Assembly: GCF_900117425.1 (NCBI RefSeq) | Contig: NZ_FPEH01000012.1 | Location: 186,001-250,000 of the forward strand | DNA: 64,000 nucleotides | Source of the DNA: Novosphingobium sp. NDB2Meth1 | Lineage (GTDB): Bacteria; Pseudomonadota; Alphaproteobacteria; Sphingomonadales; Sphingomonadaceae | Direction: 5' to 3' | Shown: in pieces, positions 37,312-45,006 of the stretch | Layout: each line of letters begins with the position of its first letter | How positions within the stretch are numbered: position 1 is the stretch's first letter | Translations under genes and position numbers: made by a program | Notes under the pieces: model-generated | What the model was told of the DNA's origin: nothing | The model's database searches: none | Seen by the model: only the letters and a program-made list of their open reading frames with translations

Positions 37312-38672
37312 GACAGCAAGGCCTTCAGTGGGTCGTTCAATTGGCGCAGCAAGCCGCAGTCCTCGAGCAGGGCGGTATCGGCGCGCTGGAAGCGGACGCG
37401 GGCAAAGCTCGTGAACATGCTGAACGCGAGGCGGAAACTCTCGTCGCGCACTTGGGCGGGATCGATCTGGGCCGCCACATCGATGCCCGATTGCGAAAGG
37501 ACGCTTGTCACATCCGGTTCAACGGGAAACCGCGCGATATCACCGATTAGCGACTGGATGTTTTGCCAGTGAAACTCGATCTCGATCTCGCGGCCGGAGC
37601 CCGCCAGCAGTTCCTCGACATTGAAGATCGTGGCGTCGATCTGCTGCCAGTAGCGGTGCACCGACTGGCGCATGACGAGGCGGTTGGCGACGTCCTGAAA
37701 CCCGCTTTGGATGTTCGCGATCAGGACCGGGTCTTCCTTCAGATCCTTGTTCACCAGGATTGTCGCCGGCTGCGGAAGCCGGGCGATGGCGGACGCAAAC
37801 GCACCGAATGGAATCTGTTCGGATGTGGTCACCAGCAGGCTGTCGAACTGCGCCATCTGCTGGCGCAGCAGGCTGCGCAGAACGCTCGCGGCAGTCTCTG
37901 CGCTTTTTGGGTTCTCGCGGTCGAGCCTCCCGATCAGGCTGATGATCTTCTCGATCTGATCGATCAGGACATTCCGCGCCTGCGCCGCCGCCGGACTGAT
38001 ACCCGCAAAGCTCATCCTGGCCCGGATCGCATCGCCTGCCGTGCGCAGGTTTTCGAGCTGCAGCAGGATGCTCATCGCGCGCATTGCGGGAGGCGTTGTC
38101 CCGGCAGCCACACGCTGGAGTTCGGCAAGCGCCGTCATCTGCAACTGATGCAGCGCGTCGTGCGCGCCCTTGAATCCGTCGAGTTCCTGCAGGCGCTGGA
38201 TGATATCGCGCGCCACCTGCTTGTCTGCGGCGTCGAGCGTGAGCGCCGTCCCGAACTTCTCGAAGTTGCGCTCGATCGACTGGACTCGCCGCTGCATCCG
38301 ATCGGCTTCATAAGCCGGCCGCACGGTTTCGAATGTCGCTTGGGGCACCAGTGGCAGCAGATCCGGCACATGCTGCCCTGTCCATGTGCGCAGTTCGCTG
38401 TTGCCCGGCAGCTTGACGAACAGCGCCTCAAGCGTCTGGCGCTGCATGCCCTCGCTCGTGATCGTCTCGCGGACTTTGTAGATGACAGTCCGCATCGGCA
38501 GATCGTAGGCGCCGATCTCCTCAAAGAGATTGAGCCGGATCGCCTCGAAAATCGTGTTCAGCTCAAGATATCCGCCGAGAATGCCGAACGCGCGCGCGAG
38601 AATGGCATCAAGGCCATTGTTGCCGCCATCATCCCATGCGGCGATGGCTGGATCGGGCGGCGCACTGGCCAT
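37308..38672 (-). CDS. Alpha-helical protein with an N-terminal EAD-like domain, conflict operon
   Basis: 454 aa from the ATG at 38672, 4 nt after the stop of the upstream trypsin gene. The N-terminal 100 residues (LELNTIFEAIRLNLFEEIGA, VIYKVRETITSEGMQRQTLE, VKLPGNSELRTW) have the spacing of an effector-associated (death-like) adaptor domain: helix, LR.L..L.G, IV..A...G. The remaining 350 residues are helical with charged and hydrophobic heptads (for example QARNVLIDQIEKIISLIGRL) and no recognised enzyme. It may act as a scaffold that binds the EAD of the trypsin partner. Confidence 0.6.
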   Translation of the reverse strand: MASAPPDPAIAAWDDGGNNGLDAILARAFGILGGYLELNTIFEAIRLNLFEEIGAYDLPMRTVIYKVRETITSEGMQRQTLEALFVKLPGNSELRTWTGQHVPDLLPLVPQATFETVRPAYEADRMQRRVQSIERNFEKFGTALTLDAADKQVARDIIQRLQELDGFKGAHDALHQLQMTALAELQRVAAGTTPPAMRAMSILLQLENLRTAGDAIRARMSFAGISPAAAQARNVLIDQIEKIISLIGRLDRENPKSAETAASVLRSLLRQQMAQFDSLLVTTSEQIPFGAFASAIARLPQPATILVNKDLKEDPVLIANIQSGFQDVANRLVMRQSVHRYWQQIDATIFNVEELLAGSGREIEIEFHWQNIQSLIGDIARFPVEPDVTSVLSQSGIDVAAQIDPAQVRDESFRLAFSMFTSFARVRFQRADTALLEDCGLLRQLNDPLKALLS

Positions 38673-38676
38673 CGCG

Positions 38677-39822
38677 CTACATCGCCCCGAAGTCGAATGC
38701 GGCATCGATCAGCGCGCGGCGGATGCGGCTGATCGGAATGCCCTGGTTGTACCGGGGGTTTGTGCCCGGGTCCGCCGCGTGATGCAGGCCGACGAGACGG
38801 AGCGCAAAGTCGAGGACCGGCGAGCCGGAGCTGCCGGGCTCGGTGGTGACGTCGTAGCGATAGCGCAGCCCTGAGCCCGGGATGTCGACCACCTGACCCA
38901 CCGCGAGCTGGGCTTCTTCGCCATCGGGGTGCTGGGCGATATAGACAAAGTCGTGGATGCCGATGATCGGCGGGGTGAATGGCAACTCCAGCGCGACGCG
39001 GTCCGGCTCGACCGGCTGGTCAAGGTGAATGATCGCGAAATCGAGCTCGTCGGGGCCGGGCACGCCGACCCCCGTCAGGTCGCTCTGCGAATAGTGCTTG
39101 TGTGGTCCGAGCCAGCCCGTTCCGCCAAGGCCGAACCGGCGGACGGGCACGCTGTTGCGCTCGAAAAAGTCGAACTCGCAGACAATGTCGGCGCCGGCAC
39201 GCTGCTCCTCGACAGCTTTCTCCACCACGTGGAAGTTCGTGAGCACGGTCCTCCGCCCGATCAGGAAGCCGGTACCGGCAACCGCAGGCGTGCAGATCCG
39301 GCACAAGGCGTGCCGAACGCGGCCGATGCCTCTGAAGAAATCGCCGAGATTGACCGGCTTGGAACTGGCGTTGACCAGCCGCTGCAAGGCCGATCTGGAC
39401 AGGCCCGGGGCTTCGGTTCCAGCAGCAGGAGCGATCCCTGCTCCCTTGAAGATCTGCGGCGGCGGCGCAGGCGGCGCATAGCGCGCGATCACGCCGGGCT
39501 GGTCGGTCAGCCAGGCATCGGCCATCGCCTTCAGCTTCAGGTTGCCCGGCTTGTCGCTCCACGCGAGCCCGAGCAGATCGAGCAGCCGTCCTTCAGAGCG
39601 GGCATACTCCACGATGCGGCGGACGATGAGCCGGCCCGGACCATCGGTGCCGACGATATCGTCCGCCACCCGCACGGCCCATTTGTCGGCAAGGCGGATG
39701 TAGAGAAAGTCCTTGTCCGGATAGGCCGAGAGCAGCGCGTCGACGAGTTCGGGCACTTGCGCATCGGCGACCTCCGCCTCGCGCGGATAGAGCTCGTCCA
39801 GCAATTGTGTCGTGTCCGCCAT
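38677..39822 (-). CDS. EAD-like/trypsin-like serine protease
   Basis: 381 aa. N-terminal EAD1-like helical domain (about 1-110: ELVDALLSAYPDKDFLYIRL, IVRRIVEYARSEGRLLDLLG, WSDKPGNLKL), a Pro-rich linker, then the connecting block GLSRSALQRLVNASSKPVNL and VRHALCRICTPA typical of EAD-trypsin proteins. The trypsin domain has an intact triad: His198 (VLTNFHVVEK), Asp261 (DELDFAIIHLD) and Ser332 (TEPGSSGSPVLD). No signal peptide, so it acts in the cytoplasm. Such domains are known from computational surveys of bacterial conflict systems, in which the EAD brings the protease to a partner with a matching EAD. It probably activates or degrades a downstream component (inference). Confidence 0.85.
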   Translation of the reverse strand: MADTTQLLDELYPREAEVADAQVPELVDALLSAYPDKDFLYIRLADKWAVRVADDIVGTDGPGRLIVRRIVEYARSEGRLLDLLGLAWSDKPGNLKLKAMADAWLTDQPGVIARYAPPAPPPQIFKGAGIAPAAGTEAPGLSRSALQRLVNASSKPVNLGDFFRGIGRVRHALCRICTPAVAGTGFLIGRRTVLTNFHVVEKAVEEQRAGADIVCEFDFFERNSVPVRRFGLGGTGWLGPHKHYSQSDLTGVGVPGPDELDFAIIHLDQPVEPDRVALELPFTPPIIGIHDFVYIAQHPDGEEAQLAVGQVVDIPGSGLRYRYDVTTEPGSSGSPVLDFALRLVGLHHAADPGTNPRYNQGIPISRIRRALIDAAFDFGAM

Positions 39823-39852
39823 GCCCCGCCCCCGCGATACCCGGCTCCCTGA

Positions 39853-40605
39853 TCAGATCTCCGCGCCCGCGATCGTGTCGTCGATAATGCTCAGCAGCTT
39901 TGTCCTGAGCTTTGGCTCGATCGACGCCAGCAGCCCATTGTCGGCGGTGAGCGTGGTCGATGTGCTGTCGAAACGCGCGCCGGTCTCGGACAGCTTGAAG
40001 AAGAGGATCGTGGTCTCGCCGGTTTCGACATGCAGCCGGGCAATGGCATACTGGATCGTGGTATCGACCGCAGAGGCGTTGACGGCGGCGAAGTGCATCT
40101 CGCTGACATCGAAGCGGCGGGTCTGCCGGTCGAACAGGGTGATCCAGGGCGATTGCTCGTCCATCTCGTCGAGCGATTTCAGCGCCTGCAGAATGACCGG
40201 TCCGACCGCCGCCCCGCCGAATGCGAGGGTCAGCAGGGGCAGGATCGCCTTGTGCACCGAGACGTTCTTCTTCTTGATCTCCGAGTGCACGATATTCATG
40301 CCCGAGATGCGGAAGCCGATCCCGGTCAGCGCCTGCGTATACTGCGCCAGCCAATCGTCCTCGTCACCTTCCCCGGGCGTAACGGCCTTGGTCGCCACCC
40401 GGCTCGCAAAAAGCAGTGCGAGCGAGATCGACGAGCGCAGGACCACGTCCGGAGTGTTCTTGAAGTCGATCAGGGCAGTGCCCGACACGACGAGGTCCGG
40501 CAGCTTGGTGAGATCGAGCTGGCTGCTCTGGAGCTCGACCCCCTCGAGCGTGGCATCGATGCCGACATCGGTCATCTCGATGGATTCAAGCGGATTGATG
40601 GCCAT
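39853..40605 (-). CDS. Protein of unknown function, first gene of the conflict operon
   Basis: 250 aa from the ATG at 40605, with GGAGAGGAG 8 nt upstream. Starts MAINPLESIEMTDVGIDATL. Beta-strand-rich, with one hydrophobic stretch (ILPLLTLAFGGAAVGPVILQ, about residues 120-140) that could be a membrane segment or a buried core. No recognised domain. The frame is open upstream to 40887, including an alternative ATG at 40854 (MHFEIRNALK), so a longer N-terminus cannot be ruled out. It is 30 bp from the EAD-trypsin gene. Being first, and the only member without a known domain, it is the best candidate for a sensor or structural component. Confidence 0.65.
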   Translation of the reverse strand: MAINPLESIEMTDVGIDATLEGVELQSSQLDLTKLPDLVVSGTALIDFKNTPDVVLRSSISLALLFASRVATKAVTPGEGDEDDWLAQYTQALTGIGFRISGMNIVHSEIKKKNVSVHKAILPLLTLAFGGAAVGPVILQALKSLDEMDEQSPWITLFDRQTRRFDVSEMHFAAVNASAVDTTIQYAIARLHVETGETTILFFKLSETGARFDSTSTTLTADNGLLASIEPKLRTKLLSIIDDTIAGAEI

Positions 40606-40868
40606 TGTGACTGCTCCTCTCCACACAGGTCCCCGTACGGCAGCCGATGAGCCGCGAAGCGGAAGTTGTTCTTGCGCGCACAGCACCATGATCGGCCGAA
40701 GCCGGGCTGTGCTGCAAAGTTGGTCGCCAATTGCGAGAAGTTGCTGGTCGCACCGCTGTCCCGAGCAAGCCCAAAGGCCGAAGGTGACATGCAGTTGCGC
40801 GAGCGCCGGGCCATTAAGCGTGGCCTTGAGGGCGTTTCGAATCTCAAAATGCATTGATTCTGACGCCG
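40606..40868 (-). other. Long leader of the conflict operon
   Basis: About 260 nt separate the proposed transcription start from the ATG at 40605. It contains no second gene except a possible in-frame extension of the first gene. The region is poorer in G+C than its surroundings near the promoter. It could contain a regulatory RNA structure or operator; I see no defined element. Confidence 0.35.
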
Positions 40869-40874
40869 CAGACA

Positions 40875-40903
40875 AATCATGCCTCAAGCATAATTCGTGT
40901 CAA
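40875..40903 (-). promoter_or_regulatory. Predicted sigma-70 promoter of the conflict operon
   Basis: On the minus strand TTGACA (40903-40898) and ATGATT (40880-40875) are spaced 17 bp. The -35 box matches the consensus and the surroundings are AT-rich. Transcription would begin near 40868 and read the six genes toward 32125. Confidence 0.6.
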
Positions 40904-40974
40904 GGACTCAAAATTGCGAGATGCCATCGTAAACAAGGCAGTAAGGAGCGGACAGGATCTTGCCGGAAGCCGTG

Positions 40975-42060
40975 TCAGCCGGGCAGGTTCTCCGTTGCGA
41001 TAGCTTGCGCCAGCTCCGCGACCAGGGTTCTGACCAGTTCCGCCGCAGTCATGCTGCGCAGCAGAGGCGCGCCTTGTCCGGCCCAGTGGGCGCCATAGCC
41101 CTGTTCGCCGCGTGCCTTGGCGGCGACATGGAGTGCTTTGCCGAGATCGTAGGCGATCGGATAGGCGGGGACCATTGCCTCTTCGCAGCTGCCGTTCATC
41201 GCCGCGAAGCGGTTGGGCAGGATTCGCGCCGGGCGACCGGAGACCATGCGTGTCATCACGGTGCCTGCTCCGCCGCCTTGGACCAGCGCGGCACGATATC
41301 CAGCGTCGGCCAGGCTTTCGTCGCAGGCGATGAACGCCGTGCCCAATTGTGCGGCCGAGGCCCCCAGCGCGAGCGCGGCGGCAATCCCGCGCCCGTCCAT
41401 GATGCCACCCGCCGCGATCACCGGGATATCGAGCGCGGCGGATACAAGGCGGACAAGTGCGAACGTGCCGAGCATTTCATCTGGTACATCGGGATCGAAA
41501 CTGCCGCGATGACCACCCGCTTCCCACCCCTGCGCGACAACTGCATCGATACCCGCGGCTGCAATCGCGCGGGCTTCAGTAAGGTTGGTTGCGCTTGCCA
41601 GCAGTACGATACCGGCCTCCTTGAGCGCCGCAACGGTCGCGGCCGGGGGCAGGCCGAAATGAAAGCTCACCACCGCCGGGCGCTCTTCCAGAAGAACGCA
41701 CAGCATTGCATCATCCCCTTGAAAGCTGCGGTAGATCTCGCGCAGCTCTGCCGGGGGGGTAACGCCATAGTGAGTGAACAGCGGCGCAAATCGCCTGATC
41801 CACGCCGCTTCCTTCGCCGGATCGGCCTGTGCGGGGGCATGGCAGAACAGATTGACGTTGAATGGTCGCTCCGTCCGGGCCCGCACCGCCCGGATCATGT
41901 CCCGAGCAGCCTCTGCGTTGCCAGCGCCGACCGCGATGGAGCCGAGTGCGCCTGCATCGGATACGGCAGCGGCCATGTCAGGCGAGGAGACGCCTGCCAT
42001 CGGGGCCTGGATCAACGGCACGCTGATGCCGAGCAGCGAAAGAAGGTGGTTCGCGGGCAT
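40975..42060 (-). CDS. Nitronate monooxygenase (2-nitropropane dioxygenase family)
   Basis: 361 aa from the ATG at 42060 (MPANHLLSLLGISVPLIQAP); the frame is open to 42174. FMN-dependent TIM barrel oxidising nitronates such as propionate 3-nitronate. Motifs: IQAPMAGVSSPDMAAAVSDA, GIDAVVAQGWEAGGHRG with the conserved His, and VIAAGGIMDGRGIAAALALG plus AAQLGTAFIACDES for FMN binding. It is divergent from an acyl-CoA carboxylase gene (107-bp gap). Confidence 0.9.
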   Translation of the reverse strand: MPANHLLSLLGISVPLIQAPMAGVSSPDMAAAVSDAGALGSIAVGAGNAEAARDMIRAVRARTERPFNVNLFCHAPAQADPAKEAAWIRRFAPLFTHYGVTPPAELREIYRSFQGDDAMLCVLLEERPAVVSFHFGLPPAATVAALKEAGIVLLASATNLTEARAIAAAGIDAVVAQGWEAGGHRGSFDPDVPDEMLGTFALVRLVSAALDIPVIAAGGIMDGRGIAAALALGASAAQLGTAFIACDESLADAGYRAALVQGGGAGTVMTRMVSGRPARILPNRFAAMNGSCEEAMVPAYPIAYDLGKALHVAAKARGEQGYGAHWAGQGAPLLRSMTAAELVRTLVAELAQAIATENLPG

Positions 42061-42167
42061 TGCCGCATACTCGTAGGCGCCGCCGGGCCAGACAGCAATG
42101 ACCGGCAGACAGCCCCTTTCACCGCGCTGCCGGACATGGCACATCGCTTGGCGGGAGAGCGTAAACA

Positions 42168-43691
42168 ATGACATGGCAATCCGAGATCGATGAACTGCGC
42201 CGCCGTGAGGCGCTCGCCGAGAAGATGGGCGGGCCGGACAAAGTCGCGCGTCAGCATGCGCGTGGCAAACTCGATGCGCGGGCGCGGATTGCCGGACTGG
42301 TCGATGCTGGTTCGTTCCGCGAGATCGGCAAGATCGCGGGCAAGGGGCACTATGACGCTGCGGGCGATCTCACGGACCTCAGCGCCTCGAACCTGATCTT
42401 CGGCCGCGCCGATATCGAGGGCCGACCGGTCGTGGCCTCCGCCGACGACTTCACCGTGCGGGGCGGTGCGGCCGATGCGGCGATCCACCGCAAGTTCGTC
42501 CAGTGCGAGAAGATGGCGCACACTCTGGGCATCCCCATGATCCGCATGATCGACGGCACCGGCGGCGGCGGCTCGGTGCGTACGCTGGAGGACATCGGCG
42601 CGACGTATGTGCCGGCCGTTCCCGGCTGGTCGGACGTGATCCGCAATCTCGATACCGTGCCGGTCGTCGCGCTGGCGCTGGGGCCGACGGCGGGCCTGGG
42701 CGCCGCAAGGGTGGTGGCGAGCCATTATTCCTTGATGGTGAAGGGCCTCTCGCAACTCTTCGCCGCCGGGCCAGCCGTGGTCGAGGCACTGGGCGAGGCG
42801 AGCGACAAGGAAAGCCTCGGCGGCAGCGCGATCCACACCCGCAACGGCGTGGTGGATGACGAAGTCGCCAGCGAAGCCGAAGCCTTCCAGCGCGCGCGCC
42901 GGTTCCTCTCCTACCTGCCGTGCCGCGTCGGCCAGCCCGCGCCGCGCACCAGGCCGCGCGACCCGGTTGACCGCCGCGAGGAATTCCTGCTCGCCGCCGT
43001 GCCGCGCGATCCCAAGCAGGTCTATTCGATGCGCCGTGTCGCCGAGGCCGTGGCCGACAAGGGCAGCGTGTTCGAAATGGGCCGCCAGTGGGGCCGCGCC
43101 GCGATCACCGCATTTGCCCGCTTCGATGGCTGGCCGGTGGCGCTGCTCGCCAGCGATCCGTCATTCCTCGGCGGATCGTGGGAAGCGCGCACCTCGGAAA
43201 AGGTCGAGCGCTTCGTCAAGCTCGCGGACCAGTTCCGCCTGCCGATCGTTCACCTTGTCGACAACCCGGGCTTCATGATCGGCCTCGCCGCAGAGACCAG
43301 CGGCACGATCCGCTACGGGGTGCAGGCAATGAACGCGATCTACCGCGCCACCGTGCCGCTTGCCTCGGTGATCGTGCGCCGCGCCTATGGCATCGCCGGC
43401 AGCGCGATGAGCAACGCTGACGACTTCCAGTACCGCTTCGCCTGGCCTTCGGGCGATTGGGGCAGCCTGCCCATCGAAGGCGGGATCGAGGTGGCCTACA
43501 AAAGCGAACTGGAGCAGGCCGAGGACCCGGCAGCGCATCTCGAAATGATCCGCGACCGCCTCAACCGGGTCCGCTCGCCCTTCCGCACGGCCGAGCGCTA
43601 TGCCGTGGAGGACATCATCGACCCCCGCGATACCCGGCCGCTGCTGTGCGAGTTCGCCGAGCTCGCGTGGCGGAAGCTGGGCGCGGCCTGA
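42168..43691 (+). CDS. Acyl-CoA carboxylase carboxyltransferase subunit
   Basis: 507 aa, length and shape of the biotin-dependent carboxyltransferase beta chains (propionyl-, methylcrotonyl- or related acyl-CoA). N-terminal half KVARQHARGKLDARARIAGL, SADDFTVRGGAADAAIHRK, DGTGGGGSVRTLEDIG; C-terminal half RRVAEAVADKGSVFEMG, LLASDPSFLGGSWEARTSEK, and the oxyanion-type segment VDNPGFMIGLAAETSG. No biotin carboxylase gene is adjacent, so the partner must lie elsewhere, or the protein acts as a decarboxylase type. Confidence 0.88.
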   Translation: MTWQSEIDELRRREALAEKMGGPDKVARQHARGKLDARARIAGLVDAGSFREIGKIAGKGHYDAAGDLTDLSASNLIFGRADIEGRPVVASADDFTVRGGAADAAIHRKFVQCEKMAHTLGIPMIRMIDGTGGGGSVRTLEDIGATYVPAVPGWSDVIRNLDTVPVVALALGPTAGLGAARVVASHYSLMVKGLSQLFAAGPAVVEALGEASDKESLGGSAIHTRNGVVDDEVASEAEAFQRARRFLSYLPCRVGQPAPRTRPRDPVDRREEFLLAAVPRDPKQVYSMRRVAEAVADKGSVFEMGRQWGRAAITAFARFDGWPVALLASDPSFLGGSWEARTSEKVERFVKLADQFRLPIVHLVDNPGFMIGLAAETSGTIRYGVQAMNAIYRATVPLASVIVRRAYGIAGSAMSNADDFQYRFAWPSGDWGSLPIEGGIEVAYKSELEQAEDPAAHLEMIRDRLNRVRSPFRTAERYAVEDIIDPRDTRPLLCEFAELAWRKLGAA

Positions 43692-43719
43692 AGGTCAGGG
43701 CGCGCCGGGCTCGCCGTGC

Positions 43720-45006
43720 CTACTCACCGTGATCGTCGGCATCGATCCACACGACGTGGGAGTCGATCTCGAGCTTGAGGATCGCGCGCAGCGCCGCCAT
43801 GCGCGCGGCGATCTCCTCGCGCCGCGCGTCGCCTGCCTGTCGCTGGGCGAGCAGCACGTCGGCCAGATCGATGGCGCCCAGTTTGCCGCCCGCAATGGTG
43901 CGCTCGGCGACGGCATTGGCTGCATCGGCTGACTGTGCCAGCGCCTGCCAGCCCGCAAGGCGGGTCTCGGCCAGCGCCTTGTCTGCCGCCGCCATGGCAG
44001 CCACGGAGCGCTGCACCCCGGCCAGATCCTGCGCAGCCGCACGGGCATTGGCGGCGGCTTCCTCGGCCTGATAGCGCCGGTATCCACCGCCCAGCGGCAT
44101 CGTTGCGACGACGCCGAGACCCTTCTCCATCCCGCCGCGCTCGCTGAAGGCGCGCACGCCGAACGAGGGATCGGCGCGGCGTTCGGCGCGGGCGCGGTCG
44201 GCGGCAAAGCCTTCGCGGTCGGCCATCGCCTGCGCTGCGCCGATCTCGTGGCTGCGTTCGATGACCAGTTTGGCCAGCATATCAAAGCCGATCACCGGTT
44301 CGGCCGGCGCGGTCGGGGCAGGGGGAGCCGGGGGCAGGGGAATACCCGGAAATGTTGCTGCCAACCGCGCGCGGGCCTCTGCGGCGCGGGCCAGTGCATC
44401 AGCCCGCTGGCCCTTGGCGCGGGACAGCGCCGCGCGTGCCTGATCGACATCCAGCGCCGCCGCATCGCGCAGCGCGGCCCGCCGCTCGACCGCACCGAGC
44501 GCGCGTTCAAGGTAGGCGATATTGGCGGCATCGCTGGCGGCCAATGCGCCAGCCTCGACCCAGTCGAACCACTGCTGGGATAGCGCTAGCGCGGCTTGGT
44601 GGCGGGCATCGGCCATTTCGTTCTGCGCGAACCTGATTCCCGCAGCGCCCGTCTTGCGATCGAGCGAAGCCTTGCCGGGGAGGCGGAAGGGCCGCGAGAG
44701 GGTGGCGTCGAACTCGGCGAAGTTGCCTTCCCGATCGACTGCTCGGCGCAGCGCAGTCGCCTGGATCGAGATTTCCTGCGGCCCGCGCGCCAGGGCTCCC
44801 GCTTGTGCCCGCGCCGCATCGATGCGGGCAGCAGCTGAAAGCACGCCCGGGTAGCTGTCGAGCGCTTCGCTGACGAGGGGCGCGGGCGGCAGATCCGCGC
44901 GCTGATCAAGCGCAGGGCCGGGCTGTGCGGCAGCGACGGCGGGGAGGGCCACCGCGAGCCATGCTGCAGCACGCAGCCCGCGCAACGAGTGCAGCACATC
45001 AGCCAT
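43720..45006 (-). CDS. TolC-type outer membrane efflux protein (CzcC-like)
   Basis: 428 aa from the ATG at 45006, which overlaps the end of the RND gene by 8 nt; an ATG 9 codons earlier is less likely. A signal peptide (LRAAAWLAVALPAVAAAQ) is followed by paired helical repeats of the OEP family (SEALDSYPGVLSAAARIDAA; LVIERSHEIGAAQAMADREG). It would form the outer membrane channel of the tripartite pump encoded by this operon. Confidence 0.88.
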   Translation of the reverse strand: MADVLHSLRGLRAAAWLAVALPAVAAAQPGPALDQRADLPPAPLVSEALDSYPGVLSAAARIDAARAQAGALARGPQEISIQATALRRAVDREGNFAEFDATLSRPFRLPGKASLDRKTGAAGIRFAQNEMADARHQAALALSQQWFDWVEAGALAASDAANIAYLERALGAVERRAALRDAAALDVDQARAALSRAKGQRADALARAAEARARLAATFPGIPLPPAPPAPTAPAEPVIGFDMLAKLVIERSHEIGAAQAMADREGFAADRARAERRADPSFGVRAFSERGGMEKGLGVVATMPLGGGYRRYQAEEAAANARAAAQDLAGVQRSVAAMAAADKALAETRLAGWQALAQSADAANAVAERTIAGGKLGAIDLADVLLAQRQAGDARREEIAARMAALRAILKLEIDSHVVWIDADDHGE

